The notes: generated by a model from the letters alone, not told the origin. A stretch of DNA of 64,000 nt from Clostridium scatologenes (GCF_000968375.1 NZ_CP009933.1:4960001-5024000), one strand, 5' to 3'. Shown: positions 1-8,436, numbered from the stretch's first letter. A program made the numbers and translations.

Positions 1-2
1 GT

Positions 3-1241
3 GTATCTGAATGTCCAGTAGCTATAAACATACCAGAATTTATAGAATGTGTTAAAAATAAAGAGTTTGAAGCAGCTGCCAAAGTTATAGCTAAATCAAG
101 TGCTCTTCCAGCAGTTTGTGGAAGAGTATGTCCACAAGAAAGTCAATGTGAAGGTAAATGTGTACTTGGAATAAAAGGCGAAGCAGTAGCTATAGGTAAA
201 CTTGAAAGATTTGTAGCAGATTATTCAAGAGAAAATAATGTGGATCTATCAGAAAAAGAACCTAGCAATGGCAAAAAGGTTGCAGTAATAGGTAGTGGTC
301 CTTCAGGACTTACTTGTGCAGGAGATTTAGCTAAACTAGGATATGATGTAACTATATTTGAAGCTCTACATGAAGCAGGTGGAGTTTTAGTTTATGGAAT
401 ACCAGAATTCAGACTTCCAAAGGAAACTGTAGTTAAACATGAAGTAGAAAATGTAAAAAAATTAGGTGTTAAGATAGAGACTAATGTAATTATAGGAAAA
501 ACCGTAACAATAGATGAACTTGTAAATGAAGAAGGCTTTGATGCTGTGTTTATAGGCTCAGGAGCAGGATTACCAAAGTTCATGGGAATACCAGGTGAAA
601 ATTTAAATGGAGTATTCTCAGCAAATGAATTTTTAACAAGAAATAACTTAATGAAAGCATTTAAAGAAGAATATGATACACCTATAAGAGCAGGAAAAAA
701 GGTTGCTGTAGTAGGTGGAGGAAATGTTGCTATGGATGCTGCAAGAACAGCTTTAAGATTAGGAGCAGAAGTACACATAGTTTACAGAAGATCAGAATCG
801 GAACTTCCAGCTAGAGCAGAAGAAGTACATCATGCAAAAGAAGAAGGTATAATTTTTGATCTTCTTACGAATCCAGTAGAAGTAATAGGAGATGAAAAGG
901 GCTGGGTTAAGGGAATGAAATGTGTGAGAATGGAACTTGGAGAACCAGATGCATCAGGTAGAAGAAGGCCTGTAGAAATTCCAGGTTCAGAGTTTGAAAT
1001 GGAAATAGACACTATGATAATGTCTCTTGGAACATCACCAAATCCATTAATATCTTCAACTACTAAAGGATTAGAAATTAATAAGAGAAAGTGCATAGTA
1101 GCAGAAGAGGAAACAGGTTTAACTTCAAGAAAAGGAGTATATGCTGGTGGAGATGCCGTAACAGGTGCTGCAACAGTAATACTTGCTATGGGAGCTGGAA
1201 AGAAAGCTGCTAACGCTATACATGAGTATTTAAGTAAATAA
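3..1241 (+). CDS. Glutamate synthase small subunit / NfnB-like flavoprotein (5' partial)
   Basis: The reading frame is open from base 3, so about 50 N-terminal residues lie outside the window (412 residues visible; the family is usually about 460). The visible part starts in the N-terminal Fe-S domain with paired cysteines (SECP, VCGRVCP, CEGKC). An FAD-binding GSGPSGLTCAGDLA motif follows, then a second dinucleotide fold, VVGGGNVAMDAARTALRLGA, that binds NAD(P)H. This is the family of the NADPH-dependent glutamate synthase small subunit and of the NfnB subunit of the electron-bifurcating NADH-dependent ferredoxin:NADP oxidoreductase. The upstream partner that would separate the two is not in the window. 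In an anaerobe without a visible large glutamate synthase subunit both remain possible. An internal GTG at 240 is not the start. Confidence 0.85.
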   Translation, partial: VSECPVAINIPEFIECVKNKEFEAAAKVIAKSSALPAVCGRVCPQESQCEGKCVLGIKGEAVAIGKLERFVADYSRENNVDLSEKEPSNGKKVAVIGSGPSGLTCAGDLAKLGYDVTIFEALHEAGGVLVYGIPEFRLPKETVVKHEVENVKKLGVKIETNVIIGKTVTIDELVNEEGFDAVFIGSGAGLPKFMGIPGENLNGVFSANEFLTRNNLMKAFKEEYDTPIRAGKKVAVVGGGNVAMDAARTALRLGAEVHIVYRRSESELPARAEEVHHAKEEGIIFDLLTNPVEVIGDEKGWVKGMKCVRMELGEPDASGRRRPVEIPGSEFEMEIDTMIMSLGTSPNPLISSTTKGLEINKRKCIVAEEETGLTSRKGVYAGGDAVTGAATVILAMGAGKKAANAIHEYLSK

Positions 1242-1270
1242 ATATACAATTAAGTATATATGATTTAAAT

Positions 1271-1313
1271 AGTAGAAATTGAGTGAATGAACTCATTTCT
1301 GCTATTTTTTTTT
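1271..1313 (+). terminator. Rho-independent terminator after the glutamate synthase/NfnB-like gene
   Basis: An imperfect stem (AGTAGAAATTGAGT against ACTCATTTCTGCT, one bulge) is followed by a run of nine T. It lies 30 bases after the stop codon. Confidence 0.85.
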
Positions 1314-1398
1314 ATAAGTATAGGTATTATTAGCCAAACACAAAAAATACATTATACATGATATAATTAATAAAAAGATATAGAAATGAAGTGAATAA

Positions 1399-2178
1399 AT
1401 GAACATTGAAATACTTATAAACACATATGGAACTTATATTTTTAATTACGCATTAAAATTAAGTTGTGATCCGCATGTTGCAGAAGATTTAGCACAAGAA
1501 ACATTTGTTAATGCATGGTTGAAAATTAAAACTTTAGAAAATTCTAATGCAATTAGAGCTTGGCTTAGAAAAATATGTTTTAATAATTTTCTTATGAAAC
1601 AAAGAAAAAATAATGGATATAGTGAACTGCCTTATGAGGATATAGAGCTTCTTGAAAAAGAAGAACGCTTATTTGTAAATAATACTCCTAGACCCGAAGA
1701 TGAAGTAATTATAGAAGAAGCTATTAGGGATCTACAAAATGGTTGTTTTCTTGCTATGGTAAGACGTCTCACCCTACATCAACGAATAGCATTTTCTTTA
1801 ATAGATATGTTTGGGTTATCTTTAGAAGAAGTTTCAGAAGTAATTGGAATATCAAAAAGTGCTACTAAAGGGCTTCTTTACCGTGCTCATATGAACTTGG
1901 ATTCATTTTTTAGTAGTCATTGTAATATTTTAGATGTAAACAATCCTTGTAGCTGTAAAGCTTGGATTGAATTTTCTAAAACTAGGGATAATTTGCAAAA
2001 GAATTCTCATAGGTTAATAAAAAAATTAGATTATACTAAATCAAATTATATTTTTAATGATGAAGTACGTGGCAAGATGAATTTTTTATATAAAAATATG
2101 CCAGATAAAAAACCTCCAAAAGAGTGGTATGAAAAAGTTATTAATATTATAAATAAAATGTATCTTAGTAAAAATTAA
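1399..2178 (+). CDS. ECF-like RNA polymerase sigma factor with C-terminal extension
   Basis: The 259-residue protein has sigma-70 region 2 at about residues 5-60 (YGTYIFNYALKLSCD, AEDLAQETFVNAWL) and region 4 at about 125-170 (HQRIAFSLIDMFGLSLEEVSEVIG, then ISKSATKGLLYRAH). ECF factors usually end there at 160-190 residues. This one continues for about 85 residues, including a CxC motif in NPCSCKAW, which could bind a metal or sense thiol state (inference). No anti-sigma gene with membrane segments is adjacent; the next genes encode small cysteine-rich proteins. The ATG follows a weak ribosome binding site (GAAGTGAAT). Target promoters cannot be deduced. Confidence 0.85.
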   Translation: MNIEILINTYGTYIFNYALKLSCDPHVAEDLAQETFVNAWLKIKTLENSNAIRAWLRKICFNNFLMKQRKNNGYSELPYEDIELLEKEERLFVNNTPRPEDEVIIEEAIRDLQNGCFLAMVRRLTLHQRIAFSLIDMFGLSLEEVSEVIGISKSATKGLLYRAHMNLDSFFSSHCNILDVNNPCSCKAWIEFSKTRDNLQKNSHRLIKKLDYTKSNYIFNDEVRGKMNFLYKNMPDKKPPKEWYEKVINIINKMYLSKN

Positions 2179-2270
2179 TTAAAATTTGATATAAAACGTG
2201 ACTTCCTCATTTTTCATGCATCTATATAAGTGAAAAGAAATATTTTTGCGGAATAAGAGGAGGAATTGTA

Positions 2271-2717
2271 ATGAATAATTATGAACAAGCAGTAAGGGAG
2301 TTAGCTCCTTGTGGAAATGATTGCTCAAGATGTGTAAGTTATGAAAATAGTAAGATAGTATTATTAAGTAAAGAACTTAATGAAAATTTGGCAAACTTTG
2401 AAAATATGGCTAAAAAAATAAAATCTTTTATGCCTATTTTTAATCATTATGAAGAATTTTTAGCAATTTTAAAGCACTTTTCAAAAGGAAATTGTCCTGG
2501 ATGTCGCTTTAGTGATAAGCCTATTTGTCAATGCAGTATAAATAAGTGCCACAAAAAACAAAAAGTGGATTTTTGTTTTCAATGCTCTAAATATCCTTGT
2601 AATCCTACAATATATAATGAATCCCTTTGTAAAATATGGAAGAAAAATAATGATGATATGAAAAATGTTGGTGTAGAAAACTTTTATATTGCACAGAAAG
2701 AAAAAACAAGATATTAA
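2271..2717 (+). CDS. Cysteine-rich DUF3795-type protein
   Basis: A 148-residue soluble protein with about thirteen cysteines: LAPCGNDCSRC near the N-terminus, then a dense block NCPGCRF, ICQCSINKC and FCFQCSKYPC. The N-terminal CGxxCxxC and the later CxxC pairs match the DUF3795 family, presumed to bind metal; its function is unknown. A strong AGAGGAGGAATTGT ribosome binding site precedes the ATG. It lies 92 bases after the sigma factor gene on the same strand with no terminator seen between, so co-transcription is plausible. Confidence 0.75.
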   Translation: MNNYEQAVRELAPCGNDCSRCVSYENSKIVLLSKELNENLANFENMAKKIKSFMPIFNHYEEFLAILKHFSKGNCPGCRFSDKPICQCSINKCHKKQKVDFCFQCSKYPCNPTIYNESLCKIWKKNNDDMKNVGVENFYIAQKEKTRY

Positions 2718-2851
2718 CTTTAAATTTAAAAATCATTATATCTAAGTTATGTTTTATGCTATATAGATCTAGAACATATATAATAATGGTTATTTAAAAA
2801 AATTAAATATTAAGTTATAATTTAAGAAAAGGTTAAAAGGAGTGGTGAAGA

Positions 2852-3265
2852 ATGTTAAAGGATACAGTTAGAAAGTATTATGATGAAGAGTATAATTTAA
2901 ATTGTGCAGAAACTATGATATATGGTGCAAATGAAGAATATAATATGGAACTTGATAGAAAAACATTGAAAACTATGGCTGCTTTTGGAGGCGGTATGGG
3001 TATTGAAAGTACATGTGGGGTGATAAGTGGTTCTTTAGCTGTACTTGGAATATTATTTACTAAAGAAAGAGCTCACGAAAGTGAAAAAATAAAAGAATTA
3101 GCACAAGAATTTTTTGAAAAATTTCAGGAAAAACTAGGTACTAGTGAATGTGCAGTATTGAAAGAAAAGTATAGGAATGATGAAATCAGGTGTATTATTA
3201 TGGTTGATACAGCAGCAGAGATATTAGAAGAAATTGTGGAAAGAGAAATGAAGGCTGAAAGCTAA
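2852..3265 (+). CDS. C_GCAxxG_C_C family protein
   Basis: A 137-residue soluble protein. It contains NCAETM (cysteine near residue 19), the glycine-rich AAFGGGMGIESTCGVISGS at about 43-61, and later SECAVLKEKY and IRCIIMVDTAAEILEE. This spaced pattern is that of the C_GCAxxG_C_C family of putative redox proteins in anaerobes, usually 120-150 residues; the biochemical role is not established. The start is supported by AAAAGGAGTGGTGAAG. It is the third gene in a row, after an unusual sigma factor and a DUF3795 protein, with many conserved cysteines. Confidence 0.8.
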   Translation: MLKDTVRKYYDEEYNLNCAETMIYGANEEYNMELDRKTLKTMAAFGGGMGIESTCGVISGSLAVLGILFTKERAHESEKIKELAQEFFEKFQEKLGTSECAVLKEKYRNDEIRCIIMVDTAAEILEEIVEREMKAES

Positions 3266-3294
3266 AGTAAAACGCGACACAAGAGTGCAGTGGA

Positions 3295-3537
3295 AGTTTG
3301 AATTTTAACTTTTACTACGTGATATATGTTAAGTGTGTCATCACGGCTAAATATTTTAATTATTCTAAAGCTCAAAGATTTGGAAAACCTAAGAACTTTG
3401 TCAAACTCAGTTCCCTCAAACAGGACTAAAGTTCTAAGGCTTTCCAAATCTTCGAGCTAAGAATAATATTAAAACAATTTAGCTAATGTGATGACACGCT
3501 TAACATATATCACTACATAAAAGTTAAAGTTCAAACT
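3295..3537. repeat. 243-bp imperfect palindrome
   Basis: The left arm (about 3295-3402) and right arm (about 3424-3537) are reverse complements over about 110 bases with scattered substitutions and a few small indels. They leave a loop of about 21 bases. Shared blocks include GTGATATATGTTAAG, GTGTCATCAC, AAGATTTGGAAA and AGAACTTT. A 61-codon minus-strand frame through it is a by-product of the symmetry. No transposase is nearby. A folded non-autonomous element (MITE-like) or a decayed mobile element best fits; a structured RNA is an alternative. The rest of the gap 3266-3763 shows no gene, only a 9-base echo (GCGACACAA) of the repeat at 26271-26333. Confidence 0.85.
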
Positions 3538-3763
3538 AGTAACTTTATGTGTACATATTTATTTATATTGTTATAGGTAATTTTATTAAATTGAAATTGT
3601 TTAACGCTTAAAAATTAAGGCGGAGCCTGCTGATACCTTGAGATATTAAATTTAGGAAATCAGTTTTTTTACTTTATAGAAATGTTTTGAAATGAATTGA
3701 TAATCTAGACTATTAAAAATATATAAAATTATATGTGTATAAATTAAGAATAGGGGTGTTAAA

Positions 3764-4681
3764 ATGGACTTTAGTTCTGTAGAATCATTTGAAAATGGGG
3801 TAATAGTAAAGGATGTTAAAAATTTTGAACTTACTCATATATTTGATTGTGGACAGTGTTTTAGATGGCATAGACAAAAAAATGATAATTACATAGGGGT
3901 AGCTTATGGAAAGGTAATAGAGATAGAAAAGAAAGAAAATGATGTTATAATTTACAATACTTGCAAGGAAGACTTTGATAAAATATGGATGAATTATTTT
4001 GATTTAGCTAGAGATTATTCAGAAGTAAAAAGTTTGTTAAGTGAAGACCCTATATTAAGCACTTCAGTAAATTTTGGATATGGAATAAGATTGTTAAAAC
4101 AAGAACCTTTTGAAATAATAGTATCATTTATAACATCTGCGAATAATAGAATACCTATGATAAAAAGAGCAATTGAAAATATAAGTTCTAAATGGGGAGA
4201 AAAATTAGAGTATAAAAAAAATACATATTATGCATTTCCAACTATTGATAAGCTAAGTTCTGTTTCATTAGAGGAATTGGAAAGTTGCGGTGTTGGATTT
4301 AGGGCAAAATATATTAAGGATACAGTTAGTAATATAAATATTAAAGGGAATATTGAAAACAAAGAATATGATGAACACTATGACATTAAGTGGATAAAGA
4401 GTCAAGAGGCTGAAAAATGCCACAAGGAACTTCAAAATTTTATGGGAATAGGACCTAAAGTTGCAGATTGTATAATGCTTTTTTCCATGGAAAAATATTC
4501 TGCCTTTCCTGTAGACGTTTGGGTAAAAAGAGCGATGCAGCATTTTTACTTAGCACCAGATGTTTCTCTTAAAAAAATAAGGGAATTTGGTATAAATAAA
4601 TTTGCAAATTTAGCTGGATTTGCACAACAATATTTGTTTTATTATGCAAGAGAGAATGAAATTAAATTTGAAGAAAATTAA
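3764..4681 (+). CDS. 8-oxoguanine DNA glycosylase/AP lyase (OGG1 type)
   Basis: A 305-residue DNA repair enzyme that removes oxidised guanine. The N-terminal OGG domain (about 10-110) includes FDCGQCFRW. The HhH-GPD domain follows: PFEIIVSFITSANN, then FMGIGPKVADC with the expected Schiff-base lysine at K232, and FPVDVWVKRAM with the catalytic aspartate at D251. The order matches human OGG1 K249/D268 and the structurally characterised Clostridium acetobutylicum enzyme. ATG follows AGGGGTGTTAAA. It stands alone, with 83 bases of the palindrome's flank and an AT-rich spacer in front. Confidence in family is high. Confidence 0.92.
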   Translation: MDFSSVESFENGVIVKDVKNFELTHIFDCGQCFRWHRQKNDNYIGVAYGKVIEIEKKENDVIIYNTCKEDFDKIWMNYFDLARDYSEVKSLLSEDPILSTSVNFGYGIRLLKQEPFEIIVSFITSANNRIPMIKRAIENISSKWGEKLEYKKNTYYAFPTIDKLSSVSLEELESCGVGFRAKYIKDTVSNINIKGNIENKEYDEHYDIKWIKSQEAEKCHKELQNFMGIGPKVADCIMLFSMEKYSAFPVDVWVKRAMQHFYLAPDVSLKKIREFGINKFANLAGFAQQYLFYYARENEIKFEEN

Positions 4682-4710
4682 TTGAGGAGTAAAATAAATT
4701 TCCTTCTAAC

Positions 4711-4730
4711 ATTGTTAAAATGGTAACAAT
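4711..4730. promoter_or_regulatory. Candidate Rex operator upstream of the hydrogenase
   Basis: ATTGTTAAAATGGTAACAAT is a near-perfect palindrome that fits the Rex (NADH/NAD+ sensing repressor) consensus TTGTTAANNNNTTAACAA with one mismatch. It sits about 355 bases before the hydrogenase start and about 60 bases upstream of the best promoter. Rex control of fermentative redox genes is known in clostridia; its action here is inferred. The remainder of the gap 4682-5085 is AT-rich with no gene. Confidence 0.6.
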
Positions 4731-4791
4731 TACATAAAAAGTAACTTAATTTTGGATTAAAATATTCCAAAAAATTTTGTTTTAAAATCTG

Positions 4792-4820
4792 TTACATTAA
4801 TTTAAAAAATCTGTTATAAT
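4792..4820 (+). promoter_or_regulatory. Possible promoter for the hydrogenase gene
   Basis: A perfect -10 box TATAAT (4815-4820) has a weak -35 candidate TTACAT (4792-4797) 17 bases upstream. The two boxes lie within a repeated AAAATCTGTTA / AAAATCTGTTA pair. The leader would be about 260 bases long. Confidence 0.4.
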
Positions 4821-4936
4821 GTTTGAAGAGTGTTAATAACAAAACAGTGTATGCTGTATTATTAAAAAATAATTTAAATTCAAAATTAAAGCAATTTTAT
4901 CAAAGTTAATAATTTAACTAGCAAGTTAAGAATTAC

Positions 4937-4969
4937 AAAGTTAAAAATTATAATATAGTTTTTAACTTT
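4937..4969. repeat. Short intergenic inverted repeat
   Basis: Perfect 11-bp arms AAAGTTAAAAA / TTTTTAACTTT around an 11-base loop, in the hydrogenase leader. No T-run follows, so it is not a typical terminator. Other intergenic hairpins built on related GTTAA/TTAAC words occur at 13156 and 53739. Confidence 0.6.
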
Positions 4970-5085
4970 CGTATTTTATTTAAACATTAGGAATTATATT
5001 TCATAGTGATTAAATATGAATGAAATACTTCAGAACAGATTAAAAAAGTCTTAATTTACTAGTATATAGGAGGATAAAGAATAAG

Positions 5086-6573
5086 ATGATAACTTTTGAA
5101 ACCCAATTAAAAAAACTTAAGTATTTAGTATTAAAAGAAGTAGCAGTTATGACAAAAGAAAACAGACTTACAAAAAGAGAATTAGAAAAAGTTCCTATGA
5201 AAGTAATACAGGGTGATAAAGCTCAATATAGATGTTGTGTATATAAAGAAAGGGCAGTAGTCTTTGAAAGGGCTCAATTAGCTGCAGGTTTTTTACCTAA
5301 TGGTGATACTATAAATAATTTATCTATACCTGAAGATGATAAACAAATAATGTATGTTCTACCAGCAGCATGTGATAAATGTCCTATAGATAAATATACA
5401 GTTACAGATGCATGTAGAGGATGTATTCAACATAAATGTATGGAAGTATGCCCAGCAGGTGCTGTAAGTAGAGTGGCAGGAAGTGCATATATAAATCAAG
5501 AGCTTTGCAAAGAATGTGGAATGTGCAAGAAATCATGCCCATATGGTGCTATAGCTGAGGTTATGAGACCATGCAAAAGAGTATGCCCTACAGGTGCATT
5601 GGAAATTAATTCAGATAACAAAATGGCAATGATTGAAAAAGAAGAGTGTATAAATTGTGGAGCTTGTATGGCAGCATGTCCTTTTGGTGCAATATCAGAT
5701 AAAAGTTACATTAAAGATATAACTGATGTATTAGTTAACAACAAGAAGGTTTATGCGGTAGTAGCTCCAGCTATAAGTGGACAATTTGGCCCAAAAGTAA
5801 CAGTGGGACAAATTAAAAATGCTTTTAAGAAAATAGGATTTGAAGATATGGTAGAAGCAGCATGTGGAGCGGATGCTGTAACTGTACATGAAGCTAATGA
5901 ATTTGTTGAAAGAATGAAAGAAGGACAAAAATATATGACAAATTCATGTTGTCCAGGCTTTATGAATTATATTGAAAACAAATTTCCAGATCAAGTTGAA
6001 AAAATTTCTGGTACAGTTTCACCTATGGTTGCTGCAGCAAGAATGATAAAAAGTATTGATAAAGAAGCTTTAGTAGTATTTGTAGGACCATGTACAGCTA
6101 AAAAGACAGAAATTCAAAGAGAAAGCATAAAAGATGCAGTGGATTATGTTATGACTTTTGAAGAAATAGCTGCTTTAATGGGAGCTTTTGAAATAGATCC
6201 TGAAAATTGTGAAGATACGCTAGTAGAAGATGCTTCAAGCTTTGGAAGAGGTTTTGCTCAAGGTGGTGGACTTACAGCGGCAATACAAAATTATGTATCA
6301 GACAAAGGAATTAAAGAAGAATTTAAACCAGTAAAAGTTAGTGGAATGGATGAAATAAAGAGATCTATGACTATGGCTAAGGTTGGAAAACTTCCAGGAA
6401 ACTTTATAGAAGGAATGATGTGTGAAGGTGGATGTATAGGTGGACCAGCTACTATGGTTTCGATTATGAGGTCAAAACCGCAGCTTTCAAAATTCAGTGG
6501 ACAATCTTCTAAAAAATCTGTACTTTCAAATGAAAAATTAAATAAGTTTAAAAATGTAAATTTAGAAAGATAA
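5086..6573 (+). CDS. Monomeric [FeFe] hydrogenase with variant H-cluster motifs
   Basis: A 495-residue iron hydrogenase that interconverts protons and H2, probably with ferredoxin, in the cytoplasm. The N-terminal half has a cysteine block at 97-122 (CDKC, CRGC, CMEVC), then ferredoxin-like motifs at 141-151 and 188-198. The H-cluster domain follows with C288/C289 in NSCCPGF, C336 in GPCTAKK and C446/C450 in EGMMCEGGCIGGP. These differ from the classic TSCCPxW, MPCxxKxxE and EVMACxxGC forms and resemble the group B, C. pasteurianum CpIII-like lineage. There is no [2Fe-2S] plant-ferredoxin domain. AGGAGG lies 12 bases before the ATG, a slightly long spacing. It is monocistronic, behind a Rex-like operator. 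Confidence 0.9.
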   Translation: MITFETQLKKLKYLVLKEVAVMTKENRLTKRELEKVPMKVIQGDKAQYRCCVYKERAVVFERAQLAAGFLPNGDTINNLSIPEDDKQIMYVLPAACDKCPIDKYTVTDACRGCIQHKCMEVCPAGAVSRVAGSAYINQELCKECGMCKKSCPYGAIAEVMRPCKRVCPTGALEINSDNKMAMIEKEECINCGACMAACPFGAISDKSYIKDITDVLVNNKKVYAVVAPAISGQFGPKVTVGQIKNAFKKIGFEDMVEAACGADAVTVHEANEFVERMKEGQKYMTNSCCPGFMNYIENKFPDQVEKISGTVSPMVAAARMIKSIDKEALVVFVGPCTAKKTEIQRESIKDAVDYVMTFEEIAALMGAFEIDPENCEDTLVEDASSFGRGFAQGGGLTAAIQNYVSDKGIKEEFKPVKVSGMDEIKRSMTMAKVGKLPGNFIEGMMCEGGCIGGPATMVSIMRSKPQLSKFSGQSSKKSVLSNEKLNKFKNVNLER

Positions 6574-6588
6574 TCTAATTAATATTAA

Positions 6589-6630
6589 AAGCAGCTTTAA
6601 ATATAAATAGTGTTTAGAGCTGCTTATTTC
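6589..6630 (+). terminator. Terminator after the hydrogenase gene
   Basis: AAGCAGCT pairs with AGCTGCTT, with an inner TAAA/TTTA pairing, and is followed by a T-rich tract. It begins 16 bases after the stop codon. Confidence 0.7.
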
Positions 6631-6699
6631 GTTTACTTTTTTGAAGTTAGTTGATAATATATAATAAATGTTTATTATATATAGAATTAAGGTGAAAAT

Positions 6700-7425
6700 A
6701 TGATTGAAGATTTTACTAGGAAGATTTTTAATAAAATAAAAAAATATAAATCATATATTGTTTTAACCATAATATGTGTATTTTTAATTTATTCAGCATA
6801 TGTGTATTATAGTAAGTATTTTTTCCTGTTTAAGGACCCTAATAAAATAAAACATATAATAATGTCTTATGGAAAATACAGTATTATAGTATTTTTTATG
6901 CTTCAGGTTATACAGGTTGTAGCATTTTTTATTCCAGGAGAAATTGTACAAATTGCAGGAGGATATATATATGGAACAATAGGTGGAGGTATTATATCTT
7001 TATTAGGAATAACTGCTGGAAGTATGATTGTATTTTGGATTTCTAATTTTTATGGTAAGCCCCTAATAGATAAAATAATATCTAAAAAGGATACAAAGTT
7101 TTTTAAAAGAATTTTAAACTTGGGGCATATAAATTTTGTGGTTTTCTTATTGTATTTAATACCAGGTATACCTAAAGATGTATTAGCATATATATGCGGT
7201 GTTTCAAATGTGACTTTTAAAGATTTTATTATATATTCTACATTGGGAAGGATTCCAGGAATATTTATATCTGCATATTTTGGTGCTAAAATTGGTTCAG
7301 GTAATAAAACGATATTGATACTTATAGCCGTTAGTATGACTTTATTATTTGCTATAGGAGTATTTAAAGGTGAGAATTTAGTAAAGAAGATTATTAAACA
7401 TAGTTCCTTTAAAAATGGGAAATAG
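6700..7425 (+). CDS. TVP38/TMEM64 family membrane protein
   Basis: A 241-residue inner-membrane protein with about five or six hydrophobic segments. The SNARE-associated/DedA-like core contains FFIPGEIVQIAGGYIYGT (about 83-100) and LIPGIPKDVLAYICG (about 153-167), with paired proline-glycine half-helices typical of the family. These proteins are thought to act in lipid scrambling or membrane homeostasis; the substrate here is unknown. ATG follows AAGGTGAAAAT. It converges on the next gene and shares a terminator with it. Confidence 0.85.
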   Translation: MIEDFTRKIFNKIKKYKSYIVLTIICVFLIYSAYVYYSKYFFLFKDPNKIKHIIMSYGKYSIIVFFMLQVIQVVAFFIPGEIVQIAGGYIYGTIGGGIISLLGITAGSMIVFWISNFYGKPLIDKIISKKDTKFFKRILNLGHINFVVFLLYLIPGIPKDVLAYICGVSNVTFKDFIIYSTLGRIPGIFISAYFGAKIGSGNKTILILIAVSMTLLFAIGVFKGENLVKKIIKHSSFKNGK

Positions 7426-7455
7426 ATTATATTTATCTATTTCCCATTTCTATTT
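7411..7455. terminator. Bidirectional terminator between convergent genes
   Basis: AAATGGGAAATAGAT pairs with ATCTATTTCCCATTT, flanked by A-rich and T-rich ends on both sides. The hairpin contains the stop codons of both flanking genes (7423-7425 and 7437-7439), an economical arrangement. Confidence 0.85.
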
Positions 7456-8072
7456 TTAAGATATAGTATTTTTAAAAGTAAACTTGCAATAAGTGTAATT
7501 AAAATTATTGAAATAGCACAATGAAAAAAATATTTTTCAGGTAAAATATTAATTACTGGATCTTTATTAGGATCAAATAACCAATAATTATTTTTAAAGA
7601 TTGTTTCATGAAAGAAGTTAAAGCTTTTGTTGAAATTCACATAAAATGGTATCCAAGCAAATAAGCATATAAACAAAAGTAAGTTGGATGCCCAGTTGAA
7701 AATAGAAAAAAGTTTATGTTTATAAGTATATAAAGCACCTAATATACCTATTATAGTAAAAATAAAGAACATTGAATTTAATTTTTTAAATATATTTTTA
7801 ACTTCTAAAAAATGAATTTTGCCTTCATTAGAAGAGTTAAGTGTTGGTATATTAAAAGTTTCGGTTTTGGGATCATTTATATAATTTATTAAATAATCAT
7901 AAGTAATTTGTATTTCTTTTTGTGATAATGAGGTACTATTTTCTATATTTAAATGCTTTATGTCGAAATAGTAAAGATATTTAAAGTTTAAAGTAGTCTT
8001 TATAGAAAATAATAATATGAATATGGATATGGAAATAGAAAATATAAGTTTAAGGTATGTGTCTAGCTTCAT
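7437..8072 (-). CDS. DUF1461/TIGR01906 family integral membrane protein
   Basis: A 211-residue membrane protein with four hydrophobic segments (about 8-26, 100-118, 127-147 and 185-205). An extracytoplasmic stretch after the first segment carries the conserved YDYLINYIN, and another after the third carries FHETIFKNNYWLFDP and LPEKYFFHC. These last motifs identify the TIGR01906 (DUF1461) family of Firmicutes; no function is known. A GGGAGGATT ribosome binding site lies just upstream on the minus strand. Confidence 0.8.
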   Translation of the reverse strand: MKLDTYLKLIFSISISIFILLFSIKTTLNFKYLYYFDIKHLNIENSTSLSQKEIQITYDYLINYINDPKTETFNIPTLNSSNEGKIHFLEVKNIFKKLNSMFFIFTIIGILGALYTYKHKLFSIFNWASNLLLFICLFAWIPFYVNFNKSFNFFHETIFKNNYWLFDPNKDPVINILPEKYFFHCAISIILITLIASLLLKILYLKNRNGK

Positions 8073-8313
8073 AATAAAAATCCTCCCAGGGTTTTTATTT
8101 AGTTTTCAATTATAACTAAAATTATTGATTTATATTGTGTATTATAACCTGATAAGTAAAAAATAACAATAAATAATCAAGTTTATAATGTAGAGATTAT
8201 TTTGAATAATTAGTATATTGATGAAATCTTTAGAAAAAGGGTGAAATACTTACCTATGATGTGATTATTTGATTATTTTGCGGTAAATAATTTAATAAGT
8301 ATGAAATTGAAAT

Positions 8314-8342
8314 TTGAAAATATAGACATTATTCATTATTAT
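8314..8342 (+). promoter_or_regulatory. groESL sigma-A type promoter
   Basis: TTGAAA (8314-8319), 17-base spacer, TATTAT (8337-8342). The predicted start point lies a few bases before the CIRCE element, the usual layout for HrcA repression. The rest of the gap 8073-8436 is AT-rich with no gene. Confidence 0.8.
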
Positions 8343-8352
8343 AATAATTGTG

Positions 8353-8379
8353 TTAGCACTCAAATGAAGTGAGTGCTAA
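8353..8379. promoter_or_regulatory. CIRCE operator (HrcA binding site)
   Basis: TTAGCACTC, a 9-base spacer, then GAGTGCTAA: a perfect match to the CIRCE consensus. It lies between the groESL promoter and groES, so groESL is expected to be repressed by HrcA and induced by heat. hrcA itself is not in the window. Confidence 0.97.
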
Positions 8380-8436
8380 TAATAAAAGCTAATTATTATA
8401 TAAAATAAATTAAAAGTAATTTAAGGAGGGGTTTAA

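Noticed and set aside
3262..3447. 61-codon minus-strand frame within the palindrome
   Set aside because: It spans the left arm and loop of the 243-bp inverted repeat, has no ribosome binding site and no protein-like composition.
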